From positions 1 through 58,473 of the forward strand of contig JAQWGK010000008.1 in NCBI GenBank assembly GCA_029238255.1: 58,473 bases of DNA, written 5' to 3'. The notes below the pieces were generated by a model, which saw nothing but the letters and a program-made list of their open reading frames with translations, ran no database searches and was not told the DNA's origin. Source of the DNA: Porticoccaceae bacterium. GTDB lineage: Bacteria > Pseudomonadota > Gammaproteobacteria > Pseudomonadales > Porticoccaceae. Numbering within the stretch: position 1 is the first letter of the stretch; each line of letters begins with the position of its first letter. The translations under genes and the position numbers were made by a program. Of this stretch, positions 33,845-41,964 are shown one piece after another.

Positions 33845-34754
33845 AGCCATTATTAACCTGTTATGGAGTGATGCCGATATAGGTGGAGCTGAGGTATATG
33901 CTAGAAAAGTGGCACACTTAACTTGTGGGAGAGTCATTTCTTTACGTGGATCATCTCTTTCCGAGTTGTTGGAGCTGTTCACTTTACTGTTTTCACGAGA
34001 ATCAGTTTTTGTTTTCCATGATTTTCGAGCCTCTATGTTCTCATTTGCACGATTTTTTTATCGACATGACACAATCATTATACATGGACCTACCACTAGG
34101 CCGAAGTTGGCAAATGCTCTTTTTACTATTTTATCTAATTTTGTAGGTAATGTTATTTCAGTTAATAAGGGCATGCTCTCTTTAAAACATGTTGGTAATA
34201 TTATTTACCTTGAAAATGAGGCGAATCTTCCTTTTAGTTGTGATTTAGCTGGCTCAGACTTCGTGTACTTTGGCCGAATTAACGAATCAAAAGGTGTCAG
34301 ACGTTTATGTAAATGGTGGTCTGAGCAAGATTTTTCTTTAGTACTCCATCTTATTGGTGACGGCCCCTCTCTTGGTGAATTATCTAGACGATATCAATGC
34401 AAAAATATTCGGTTTCATGGGCCGCTGTCTCACGAGGATATGAGGCTTATATTAGAGGAATGTTGTTTTTACATATCGCTAAGTGAAAGGGAGGGCTTAT
34501 CTTTGGCTTTAGCTGAGGCTATGAGCGTTGGCCTTATACCTATTGTTATGTCTATTCCGAGTCAGCTATATCTTGGTAATGAGGGCTTTCCTCTTATAGA
34601 GGATGAGATTTCACTTTCTTATCTACTAAAGGATTATCTTTCCAAGTCTAATGAAGAGATTCATGCGTTGAGAAATCAAGTAAGAGTTTTGTGGGCTGAC
34701 CGTAATCCTGGTACTTGGACTAAATTTTGGGAAGAATTCCCTACTAATTTGTAG
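33834..34754 (+). CDS. GT4-family glycosyltransferase
   Basis: This is a 306-residue retaining glycosyltransferase of GT-B fold. The nucleotide-sugar half carries FVYFGRINESKGVRRL, LIGDGPSLGEL and EREGLSLALAEAMSVGLIPI with the E-x7-E motif of GT4. The N-terminal half (DADIGGAEVYARKVAHL) is the acceptor domain. It is somewhat short for the family. It ends the AT-rich operon, and no terminator is evident after it. Donor and linkage cannot be inferred. Confidence 0.82.
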   Translation: MKSKAIINLLWSDADIGGAEVYARKVAHLTCGRVISLRGSSLSELLELFTLLFSRESVFVFHDFRASMFSFARFFYRHDTIIIHGPTTRPKLANALFTILSNFVGNVISVNKGMLSLKHVGNIIYLENEANLPFSCDLAGSDFVYFGRINESKGVRRLCKWWSEQDFSLVLHLIGDGPSLGELSRRYQCKNIRFHGPLSHEDMRLILEECCFYISLSEREGLSLALAEAMSVGLIPIVMSIPSQLYLGNEGFPLIEDEISLSYLLKDYLSKSNEEIHALRNQVRVLWADRNPGTWTKFWEEFPTNL

Positions 34755-35123
34755 GGATTCTTTAAAAGTTACATTGGTTTTGTTGTCTGGTAAGTAGAAC
34801 CAAGTTCGACTTAAAAATAATTTCCTTTTCTTGTCGCAAAAAGCGAAACAAAGTAGTCATGGTGATAAAAAGCACTGTGGTGAGTCAAATTTAAGTCATT
34901 GCTAATGGGTATCTAAATTCCAACTAAAGGATTGCGTGAAGTAAGGCTTGTAGAGGCTGCCAGTTACAAACTTCCTGAATTCCTTTAGCCGTTAAGTCTA
35001 ATCTGAACCTATTTTCACGATTCTTTATGTACTGATTAGGGCGTAGGTGTTTAGGCTTTATCTATTCATCGTTTGATATCAGTAATTAATTTTAAAGGAT
35101 TGAATATATAACAAGGAGTAGTT
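34755..35123. other. Intergenic region between the AT-rich operon and the epimerase gene
   Basis: About 370 bases without a convincing gene. It probably contains the end of the upstream transcript and the promoter of the epimerase. AAGGAG at 35112-35117 is the ribosome-binding site for the ATG at 35124. I see no ops core and no T-run hairpin. Confidence 0.4.
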
Positions 35124-36110
35124 ATGAGTATTTGCATTATTGGCGGAGCTGGTTTCGTTGGTACAAGATTAAGCAAAAGGATGTCTAGAGCTGGAAAAGA
35201 TTTCGGGATCTTTGATGCACAATTAAGTAAGGCCTTTGGTAGCAAAACAATTATCGGAGATGTTTGTAAATCCGTAGATTACGAAGCCCTCCCTAAAAGT
35301 GATGTTTTGATTAACCTAGCGGCAGTTCATCGTGATGATGTGCGGCCGCTTTCTCGTTATGACGAGGTCAATGTTGGTGGTGCCGAAGCTTCCTGTAACT
35401 TCGCCCGGCAAGCCGGCATCAACAAAATTGTTTTTACTAGCTCTGTTGCCATCTATGGCTTCGCCCCTCCAGAAACGGGTGAAGAGGGCGAACCAAACTA
35501 CTTTAATGATTATGGTCGAACTAAATACTTGGCTGAGCAAGTCTATAAAAAGTGGCAGGCTGAAGACCCAGATAATCGTTCCCTAGTAATTATCCGTCCC
35601 ACAGTTATCTTTGGTGAGGGTAATAGAGGTAATGTCTGTAATCTATTTACACAGATTGCTAGAAAGCGATTTGTAATGTTTGGCGATGGAAAGAACCGTA
35701 AATCTATGGCCTATGTTGAGAATGTGGTGGCTTTCTTGGAATACAGTCTCGATTTCCCCCCAGGCTTACATATCTACAATTATGTTGATAAGCCTGATCT
35801 GGATATGAATACATTGGTTAAAACCGCACGTAAGGCACTGTTTGGTGAAAATAATGTAGGTATTCGATTACCTAGGTTTATTGGGGTCGGTGCCGGCTAT
35901 CTTGCGGATGGGATTGCCAAGATAACGGGTAAGTCATTGCCCGTTAGCAGTATTCGAGTGAAAAAGTTCTTAGGCACAACCCAATTTGGGTCTGCAGTTA
36001 GCAAAACTGGGTTTGTAGCGCCAGTTAAGCTTGAGGATGCAATTGAGCGAACATTGCGTTATGAGTTTATTGAAGATAATTCTGATCAGCCTGAGTTTTT
36101 AACCGAATAA
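35124..36110 (+). CDS. NAD-dependent sugar-nucleotide epimerase/reductase (SDR)
   Basis: This 328-residue extended short-chain dehydrogenase has GGAGFVGTRL for NAD binding, LINLAAVHRDDV, FTSSVAIYGFA and the catalytic YGRTK. Similar proteins stand next to WecA/WbpL-type transferases in O-antigen loci and make or reduce 4-keto N-acetyl sugars. That context is repeated here, since two WecA-like genes follow. The exact reaction is not readable. A strong terminator follows, so the gene forms its own transcription unit. Confidence 0.84.
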   Translation: MSICIIGGAGFVGTRLSKRMSRAGKDFGIFDAQLSKAFGSKTIIGDVCKSVDYEALPKSDVLINLAAVHRDDVRPLSRYDEVNVGGAEASCNFARQAGINKIVFTSSVAIYGFAPPETGEEGEPNYFNDYGRTKYLAEQVYKKWQAEDPDNRSLVIIRPTVIFGEGNRGNVCNLFTQIARKRFVMFGDGKNRKSMAYVENVVAFLEYSLDFPPGLHIYNYVDKPDLDMNTLVKTARKALFGENNVGIRLPRFIGVGAGYLADGIAKITGKSLPVSSIRVKKFLGTTQFGSAVSKTGFVAPVKLEDAIERTLRYEFIEDNSDQPEFLTE

Positions 36111-36235
36111 TAGTTAATGGAATAGCGGCAGGGTGGATACTTGCTGTTTAAAAAAGGTACAAGAGGTGTAAAAAGGGTTATTAGGTCATTAGTCGAAGAA
36201 GGCCTTTTTAGCTATTACCCCGCCAGTTTCACACA

Positions 36236-36265
36236 AAAAGCCCAGCTGTTTAGCTGGGCTTTTTT
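36236..36265 (+). terminator. Strong Rho-independent terminator
   Basis: AGCCCAGC pairs with GCTGGGCT around TGTTTA, preceded by five A and followed by T residues, so it could work in both directions. It lies 125 bases after the epimerase stop. Confidence 0.92.
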
Positions 36266-36529
36266 ATTGGTCGTTATTCCGGTCTACTGACCAATGAATC
36301 ATTATTGATTGCGTGACCTTAACCCCCTGAATTATGTGAGCTTGAGCTCTAAAGCTATTCACTGAAGTGGCCTCTGAATTTTGATCTGGTTTGCTATCTG
36401 ACTGATATAACAGTATGTTTTGCGATCGAACTATTTTCGTTCAAGCTGTGAAACTGGTTGATTTGAGCTTGTGGCTCAAGTATTGTGCGCGACTATTTGC
36501 GCGCCAGCTTGGCTTCATATTGAAGAGTC

Positions 36530-36558
36530 TTGGCTGTGAGTCGTTCGGTATATAAAAT
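36530..36558 (+). promoter_or_regulatory. Promoter of the first WecA-like gene
   Basis: TTGGCT (36530-36535) and TAAAAT (36553-36558) are separated by 17 bases; TATAAA at 36551-36556 is an alternative -10. Transcription would start near 36563-36566, almost on the GTG start codon at 36568, suggesting a leaderless message. The 270 bases between the terminator and this promoter hold no gene that I can see. Confidence 0.5.
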
Positions 36559-36567
36559 TTCATTTGG

Positions 36568-37701
36568 GTGGTTTTTATCTCTAATTTACTTCTATCCAAA
36601 AAGGACTTTGTACATATTTCAGTAGTAGTGGTTGTTGCTGGCATTTGCTTTGGTATGCTGGGCTCGATCGTTGCTCTTCTCCTTCAGTGGTTTTCGCTTC
36701 AGCAGTCGGGTACTGACTCGGCCAGTAAACACGGGATTAGCGCTCGAACCTCTTCTCGCCTTGGGGGTTTGGCGGTGGTGGTTTCTGTGTTTATATTTTT
36801 TGTCACAAATTATTACCAGGATAGCTCGGTTTTTCTCAGTGATCTGGAGGCATACGGCAATCACAGGTTCGGTATCTTCGCTATTATGTGCTGTGCGGCT
36901 ATGGGTCTTGCTGAAGATCTAAAGGCTGATTTTCTCTCGCCTACTATTCGCCTTGCTTTCAAGTTCGTTCTGTTTGCTGGAATTATCTTTGTCTGGCCTG
37001 ATCTTGTTCCCGAATCAATAGGGTTTGCCGGGTTTGACTATCTTCTTTCCCTGCCACTGGTTGGGGCGGTTTTTGTTGTTATCTTCCTGGTTGGCTTTAT
37101 CAATGCCGTAAATATGGCTGATGGGGCTAATGGTCTTATTCCTGGGATCGCATTCTTTTCTATTCTTCTGTTCTCTATACAGACGGGTAGGGTGGTTGAT
37201 GAGAGCTTTATGGCGGCCTGCGGGGTATTCCTGTTTTTCAATGTTGTTACTGGTCGTCTGTTCCTGGGTGATGCTGGTACCTACGGGATAGGTGCAGCTT
37301 TGGCTATCTATGGTCTGGTGTTCTTTAATGCTGGGGTGTTCTCTTTAGGCTTTCTGGCTGCATTATTTGCTTACCCCTGTATTGATTTCCTTGTCAGCAT
37401 ATTAAGAAGAATGATGGTGGGCCGTTCGCCGTTTTCTCCAGATAATGATCACCTTCACAATAGAATTCATTTCTTCTTGCGTTCCAGAGTCCGTTCTCAG
37501 GTGCTCTCCAACTCTTTAACTGGGCTTTTGATTTCCGGCTCAACCTCAGGTCTTGTTCTGATTGGTTACCTTAACCAGTGGTGGAGCTGTTCCAGCAATG
37601 AGTGGGGTTATTTCTTTGCTCTGGAATGTCTTATGTACGGTTTTGTGTTCTATCTAACAGGTCTTGGTCGTCGATCGATTCAGCATTCCGCTGCTATTTA
37701 G
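36568..37701 (+). CDS. WecA-like undecaprenyl-phosphate HexNAc-1-phosphate transferase (tandem copy 1)
   Basis: This is a 377-residue polytopic member of the MraY/WecA family that would start repeat-unit synthesis on undecaprenyl phosphate. Family motifs are GLAEDLKAD in place of the usual DD, NAVNMADGANGL, RLFLGDAGTYG and DNDHLHNR near the last cytoplasmic loop. The first acidic pair is ED rather than DD, and the second Asp of NMxDGxDG is Asn. The latter is known in WbpL-like subfamilies as I recall them. It is closely similar to the next gene, a tandem paralogue. The GTG start is the only in-frame candidate that keeps the first membrane segment. Confidence 0.85.
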   Translation: MVFISNLLLSKKDFVHISVVVVVAGICFGMLGSIVALLLQWFSLQQSGTDSASKHGISARTSSRLGGLAVVVSVFIFFVTNYYQDSSVFLSDLEAYGNHRFGIFAIMCCAAMGLAEDLKADFLSPTIRLAFKFVLFAGIIFVWPDLVPESIGFAGFDYLLSLPLVGAVFVVIFLVGFINAVNMADGANGLIPGIAFFSILLFSIQTGRVVDESFMAACGVFLFFNVVTGRLFLGDAGTYGIGAALAIYGLVFFNAGVFSLGFLAALFAYPCIDFLVSILRRMMVGRSPFSPDNDHLHNRIHFFLRSRVRSQVLSNSLTGLLISGSTSGLVLIGYLNQWWSCSSNEWGYFFALECLMYGFVFYLTGLGRRSIQHSAAI

Positions 37702-37928
37702 GCCTGCCTGCAATAAACTTGTCATTTCTAAATCTTACTATTTTCCCGTTGAATTACCTGTCTTAAGCACTGTCTTTGTTGGCATAGAGATTGCTTATTT
37801 TAGGTTAACCTTGCTGTTGAGGTTAATTGATTCATTGTTTGACCGCTGAACATATGGGGCTTTCCCGACTGTTTTGACTGTTGTCTTTCAATATATCTCT
37901 AAATTTAAAATTATCTGAAAGGCAAAAA

Positions 37929-39098
37929 ATGACTGAGTCTACTCGAGAGTTTAATTCGGTTGCACCACCATTGGGCAATGTCGATCGCTGGAGTAAGGTG
38001 ATTGCGCCAGTCTTGCTGTCCAGGGCTGAGTTTTTTAAGTTATTGGCAATGGTTCTAATTGTCAGTCCATTTTTTGGTCTCCCGGGTATTTTCTTCCTTT
38101 TTTGTATGCATATTCTTAGTATTCAGCGTGTTGGGGGCGATTCTGCGGAAAAGCACGGCATCAGTACTCTGTCTTCCTCTCGATTGGGGGGCTTAAGCAT
38201 TGCGGTAATGATGTTTGCTTATGTGGCGTTTAATTTTGTCGCGAATGCCGATGGCTCTATCGCTGGAAATTTTACTGAGCGCTCGGGGTGGATTGCGGTT
38301 CTTTTTATGGCTTTTCTGGGCTTGAGTGAAGATTTAAAGGCTGATTTTCTCAGTCCATTGGTTCGTTTGATTGCTCAGATTGTATTTATGGGTGCAGTTC
38401 TGTTTACCGCTGAGGCTTATATTCCAGACTATTTAGGTTTTCCGGTAATTGATTATTTACTGACAATTCCGTTACTCGGTTGGATTCTGTGCACTATCTT
38501 TGCTGTGGGCTTTGTTAATGCTTTCAATATGGCTGATGGTGCGAATGGGTTGGTTCCGGGCATCAGTTTTGTTGCTTTCTTTATTTTTGCCTCTGAAACC
38601 GGAAGGCTTTTGGAGATAGGCTATATGAGCGCCTGTGCTATTTTTCTGGTGTTCAATGTTATCTCAGGGCGTTTGTTTCTAGGCGATATGGGTTCCTATG
38701 GTCTGGGTGCAGCTATAGGGCTGTATGGTCTTTGGTTTGTTTCTGCAGGCACCTTTTCGGCTTCTTTTCTGGCTTGTCTGTTGGCTTATCCATGCCTTGA
38801 TCTGTTGATGAGTATTTTCCGGCGAGTCAAGCAGGGGCGGTCGCCGTTTTCTCCAGATAATGAGCATCTCCATAATCGCCTTTTTCGTTATATCCGTCGT
38901 CGAATAAGTAACCCTGTGCTGGCAAACTCTTTAACGGGGTTGTTAATTAGCGGTTTGACTTCTGGTTTGGTGCTATTTGGCTACGTGAATGAGTTATGGC
39001 TGCCTTCTTCTAATGAGTGGCTCTATCTTTTTGGTTTCGAATGTGTCTTGTACATATCTGTATTTTATCTGGTGGGGCTGCGTAAACATGAGTCTTAG
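37929..39098 (+). CDS. WecA-like undecaprenyl-phosphate HexNAc-1-phosphate transferase (tandem copy 2)
   Basis: This 389-residue paralogue of the preceding gene has the same motif set: GLSEDLKADFLSP, NAFNMADGANGLVPG, RLFLGDMGSYG and DNEHLHNR. I choose the ATG at 37929, with AAAGG six bases upstream, over a TTG at 37881. The two copies differ mainly at the N-terminus and in the loop after the first membrane segment. Their tandem position next to a decayed wza copy points to local duplication. It may have a different sugar preference from copy 1 or simply be redundant. Confidence 0.85.
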   Translation: MTESTREFNSVAPPLGNVDRWSKVIAPVLLSRAEFFKLLAMVLIVSPFFGLPGIFFLFCMHILSIQRVGGDSAEKHGISTLSSSRLGGLSIAVMMFAYVAFNFVANADGSIAGNFTERSGWIAVLFMAFLGLSEDLKADFLSPLVRLIAQIVFMGAVLFTAEAYIPDYLGFPVIDYLLTIPLLGWILCTIFAVGFVNAFNMADGANGLVPGISFVAFFIFASETGRLLEIGYMSACAIFLVFNVISGRLFLGDMGSYGLGAAIGLYGLWFVSAGTFSASFLACLLAYPCLDLLMSIFRRVKQGRSPFSPDNEHLHNRLFRYIRRRISNPVLANSLTGLLISGLTSGLVLFGYVNELWLPSSNEWLYLFGFECVLYISVFYLVGLRKHES

Positions 39099-39227
39099 CA
39101 TACCGTTTTAGCACGGCCCTATATCTAAAGCTTTTTCGCTCGCTTTCCTTTTCTTGTCAAGCGTCTTCAGTGTTGTAAACATACTCTATTTATGCATCTT
39201 TGCTGTAGCAATTATGCATGAATGAAT

Positions 39228-39233
39228 TATAAT
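39228..39233 (+). promoter_or_regulatory. -10 box (TATAAT) upstream of the first ops-like hairpin
   Basis: A consensus TATAAT about 50 bases before the first ops core. The -35 region (GTAGCA at 39205-39210) is poor. The spacing promoter, short leader, ops fits known RfaH-controlled operons. Confidence 0.4.
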
Positions 39234-39276
39234 GCGCGGATTATTTTTACCCTTGATGTTCGCGTTTTCAATAAGC

Positions 39277-39294
39277 GGCATGCGGTAGCCTGTC
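39277..39294 (+). promoter_or_regulatory. ops-like hairpin 1 before the wz operon
   Basis: GGCA and TGTC (one G-T pair) enclose the loop TGCGGTAGCC. The core TGCGGTAGCCTG is identical to that at 29598-29609. Confidence 0.65.
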
Positions 39295-39488
39295 TGGCCT
39301 TATCTGATATGTGGTGAGAGAAATTATGGCCTCAAATATGTTACTGAGCCGTTTATATTTCCTCGCTTGGGTTGGTGTGTAAAGTCAGGGTGTGAGTCAT
39401 GGTGTTTTATATGCTCCATGGCATCTAAGGTAAGCCGCTTTAGTGGTCTTGGTATTCTGTTGTTTTTTCAGTAGGAAGTGATTTTTGT

Positions 39489-39685
39489 ATGCTGATGCAG
39501 TAATGCTGGCACCGCTTCTGCCACCTCTAATTGCCTGATTATGCCAGGCTTTATGTTGGTGGTGATCGTTTCTGGGGTGGCCACCTTAAGTCGCGGGTCT
39601 CAATCGCTGAGGAAAGCTTGAGGTTGCTGCGCGCGTGATCGCGCCGCAGTTGCTCGATAAGTTGCGAGTCGTTGAGCTCTGAGCT
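39489..39685 (+). pseudogene. Decayed N-terminal fragment of wza
   Basis: From an ATG at 39489 the sequence follows the start of the intact wza gene (40749 onward). Identity is roughly three quarters by eye over the last 145 bases, including GTTGGTGGTGATCGT, GCTGAGGAAAG and GAGTTGCGA-like stretches in the same order. At least two single-base deletions relative to wza break the frame. Similarity ends abruptly near 39685. It is a remnant of a duplicated wza start, lying behind its own promoter and ops element. Confidence 0.72.
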
Positions 39686-39958
39686 TGGGTTTATTCAATT
39701 GTTCTTTGGCTGTGAAGCTATTGATGGCAAATTCACTCGCTTCTTTGGGTTTATGGGCGGTTAATCTGCCTTTCATTTATACGAACTTGGATAAATTTAT
39801 GTACTCCGTTTCTCGCTTTTTATTGACGCTGGTTTCATAAGCCTAATAAGCGATGCTTTTGTACGCTAGGCCTAGCGTGTTCTTTTATTTCTGGTTTTTT
39901 TATGGTGTGTAAAATCAGGTTTATAGTTGATCTTAAGGTTAAGAAATAAGTGATTTTT

Positions 39959-39977
39959 GGCGTGCTGGTAGCCTGCC
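39959..39977 (+). promoter_or_regulatory. ops-like hairpin 2 (degenerate)
   Basis: GGCG and TGCC enclose TGCTGGTAGCC, which is the ops loop with one extra T. The stem is kept although its bases differ from the other copies. Likely a decaying or weaker element. Confidence 0.45.
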
Positions 39978-40111
39978 TTGTGTGTGATAAATGCCATGAG
40001 TTTGGCTGAATTTCTATTCAATCTAGGATAGACTGTTGTGTTAATGTTCAGTGATTGAACTAATTTGTGTAAGTCAGTCCTAAGTTACAAATAAAAAGTG
40101 TTCTTTTTCAA

Positions 40112-40131
40112 GGGCATGCGGTAGCCTGCCC
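40112..40131 (+). promoter_or_regulatory. ops-like hairpin 3, proximal to wzb
   Basis: GGGCA and TGCCC pair perfectly around TGCGGTAGCC. It lies about 120 bases before the wzb start and is probably the functional RfaH site for the long exopolysaccharide operon. Confidence 0.7.
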
Positions 40132-40248
40132 CCTGTATTGTATTACGCTGCCCATAATGAATAAATTAGTCTTTGCAGGGTTGGGTTTGATGGTTGATTT
40201 TGTTGGTTTAGCTATAACTATTTTTATAGCAGGGTCTATCAAGAGGTA

Positions 40249-40692
40249 TTGCTCATTTTTACAAACATTCTGATAATCTGTGTTGGTAATATTTGCCGCA
40301 GTCCTAGTGCCGAGAGAATATTCAAATCTCTCCTTCCTGAAAGTAATATTTCGTCAGCAGGTATTGGTGCCTTGGTTGGAAAGCCAATTGACCCTAGTGC
40401 GGCTAAATTCCTTAACCAGCAAGATTATAACTCTGATGACCATAATGCTCGGCAGGTTGATAGTGCGATGATGAACGAGGCCAGTCTTGTACTGGTAATG
40501 GAAAAGAAGCATCAGCGTTTTCTGATGGAGCGCTACCCATCATGTTCTGGCAAGGTAATGCTGTTGGGCGTTTGGTTGGATAAAGAGATTCATGATCCTT
40601 ATCGTAAAAGTGATGAGGCGTTTAAACATGTGTTCGAGCAGATTGAAGAGTCTTGCTTGAGTTGGTCTGCCAAGTTGAATGGTGGGTCGTAG
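40249..40692 (+). CDS. wzb: Low-molecular-weight protein-tyrosine phosphatase (Wzb-like)
   Basis: This 147-residue phosphatase removes phosphate from the tyrosine cluster of Wzc. The P-loop is CVGNICRS (Cys11, Arg17) at the N-terminus, and HDPYRK holds the general-acid Asp. The start is a TTG; no ATG lies upstream in frame. It precedes wza and wzc in the standard order for Wzy-dependent polysaccharide export. Confidence 0.92.
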   Translation: MLIFTNILIICVGNICRSPSAERIFKSLLPESNISSAGIGALVGKPIDPSAAKFLNQQDYNSDDHNARQVDSAMMNEASLVLVMEKKHQRFLMERYPSCSGKVMLLGVWLDKEIHDPYRKSDEAFKHVFEQIEESCLSWSAKLNGGS

Positions 40693-40748
40693 GAGGTCGG
40701 CTTGGCCGGCCTTGTTTTGTTATCCCTTTTAAAAAGTGATTTTGTTAT

Positions 40749-41894
40749 ATGTTGATGTTGATTAATAAATTACGTGTCGCAGTGATACCAGTATTACTCC
40801 TGTCAGTCTCTGCTTGTACGATAACGCCAGGCGTTCATATTGGTGGTGATCGTCCCTGGACTGGCCATCTCAAGCCGCAGACCTCAATGGCTGAGGAAAG
40901 TTTGGCGCTGCATACGCGTATGATCACGCCACAGTTACTCGATGAGTTGCGAACCGTTGAGCCCAGAGCTCAGGTCAGTAGTGAGCTTCAAGCGCAGATG
41001 GATCAGTACAGCTATACCATCGGTGTGGGTGATGTCCTGAATATTATTGTTTGGGATCACCCTGAGCTAACTATTCCTGCTGGCCAGTTTAGATCGGCTG
41101 GTGAGTCCGGCAGTGTTGTTCATCCTGACGGAACCATTTTTTATCCCTATATTGGCAGTGTCAGCGTGGCCGGTAAGCTGGTTGGTGAGGCGAGAACGCT
41201 GATTGCCAACAGTCTTGCCAAGTATATTGAATCACCTCAGGTTGAGGTTTCAGTGGCGGCCTTCCGCTCCCAGCGGGTGTTTGTTACCGGCGCTGTGGCA
41301 CAGCCCTCTATTTTGCCAATCACCAATGTCCCTCTAACGCTTCTCGATGCAGTTAATGCCTCTGGTGGTTTGGGTGTTGAAGCTGACTGGCGCTCGGTGG
41401 TACTTACCTCCGACGGCAAGAATGGCCCAGCACATAGGGCGGTTGATCTCTACGCGCTCTACCAAAAGGGCGACATGTCCCAGAATATTCTCCTCAATCA
41501 CAACGATATTATTCATGTGCCACGAAGCGATGCGCTTAAAGTGTTTGTGATGGGCGATGTTGTTAAACCTCAAACCCAGCGTATTGATCGCAGTGGTCTG
41601 ACACTGGCGGAGGCGATTAGCAATGTCGGTGGTATTGATGAGGTGACGGCGGATGCGCGAGGTATCTTTGTCTTAAGAGTCAGTGAGCGTGAGGACCGGC
41701 TCGCCGATGTCTTTCAGTTGGATGCATCGGATGGTGGCATGATTATTTTGAGTACCCAGTTTGAATTGCAGCCGCTGGATGTTGTCTATGTCACATCAGC
41801 ACCGCTGGCACGCTGGAATAAGATTGTTTCGCAGTTATTGCCTACTTTGAATGGTTTGTATTTCGTTAAGCGCGCAGATGTGAACACCAATTAG
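40749..41894 (+). CDS. wza: Outer-membrane polysaccharide export lipoprotein Wza
   Basis: Wza forms the outer-membrane channel for the polymer. The 381-residue precursor has a lipoprotein signal with Cys23 after VSA. It continues with a Poly_export domain (YTIGVGDVLNIIVWDHPELT, about 94-115) and SLBB domains (GAVAQPSILPITNVPLTLLD and MGDVVKPQTQRIDRSGLTL). The C-terminal amphipathic helix region (RWNKIVSQLLPTLNGLYF) would form the outer-membrane barrel. A decayed copy of its first part lies about 1.3 kb upstream. Confidence 0.95.
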   Translation: MLMLINKLRVAVIPVLLLSVSACTITPGVHIGGDRPWTGHLKPQTSMAEESLALHTRMITPQLLDELRTVEPRAQVSSELQAQMDQYSYTIGVGDVLNIIVWDHPELTIPAGQFRSAGESGSVVHPDGTIFYPYIGSVSVAGKLVGEARTLIANSLAKYIESPQVEVSVAAFRSQRVFVTGAVAQPSILPITNVPLTLLDAVNASGGLGVEADWRSVVLTSDGKNGPAHRAVDLYALYQKGDMSQNILLNHNDIIHVPRSDALKVFVMGDVVKPQTQRIDRSGLTLAEAISNVGGIDEVTADARGIFVLRVSEREDRLADVFQLDASDGGMIILSTQFELQPLDVVYVTSAPLARWNKIVSQLLPTLNGLYFVKRADVNTN

Positions 41895-41964
41895 TGCTCT
41901 GATCTGTCGCAATGTTTTAAAAATACGCTTGAATACCCCTGTTAATAATAAGAAGAGATAGATA

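Larger units (their letters stand above)
39099..40248. other. 1.15-kb leader/duplication region before the wzb-wza-wzc operon
   Basis: No intact gene lies here. It contains a TATAAT box, three ops-like hairpins and a decayed copy of the beginning of wza. It also has two copies of GGTGTGTAAARTCAGG (39374-39389 and 39904-39919) and the palindrome ACGCTAGGCCTAGCGT (39863-39878). The arrangement reads as repeated duplication of an ops-containing leader. Confidence 0.7.
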
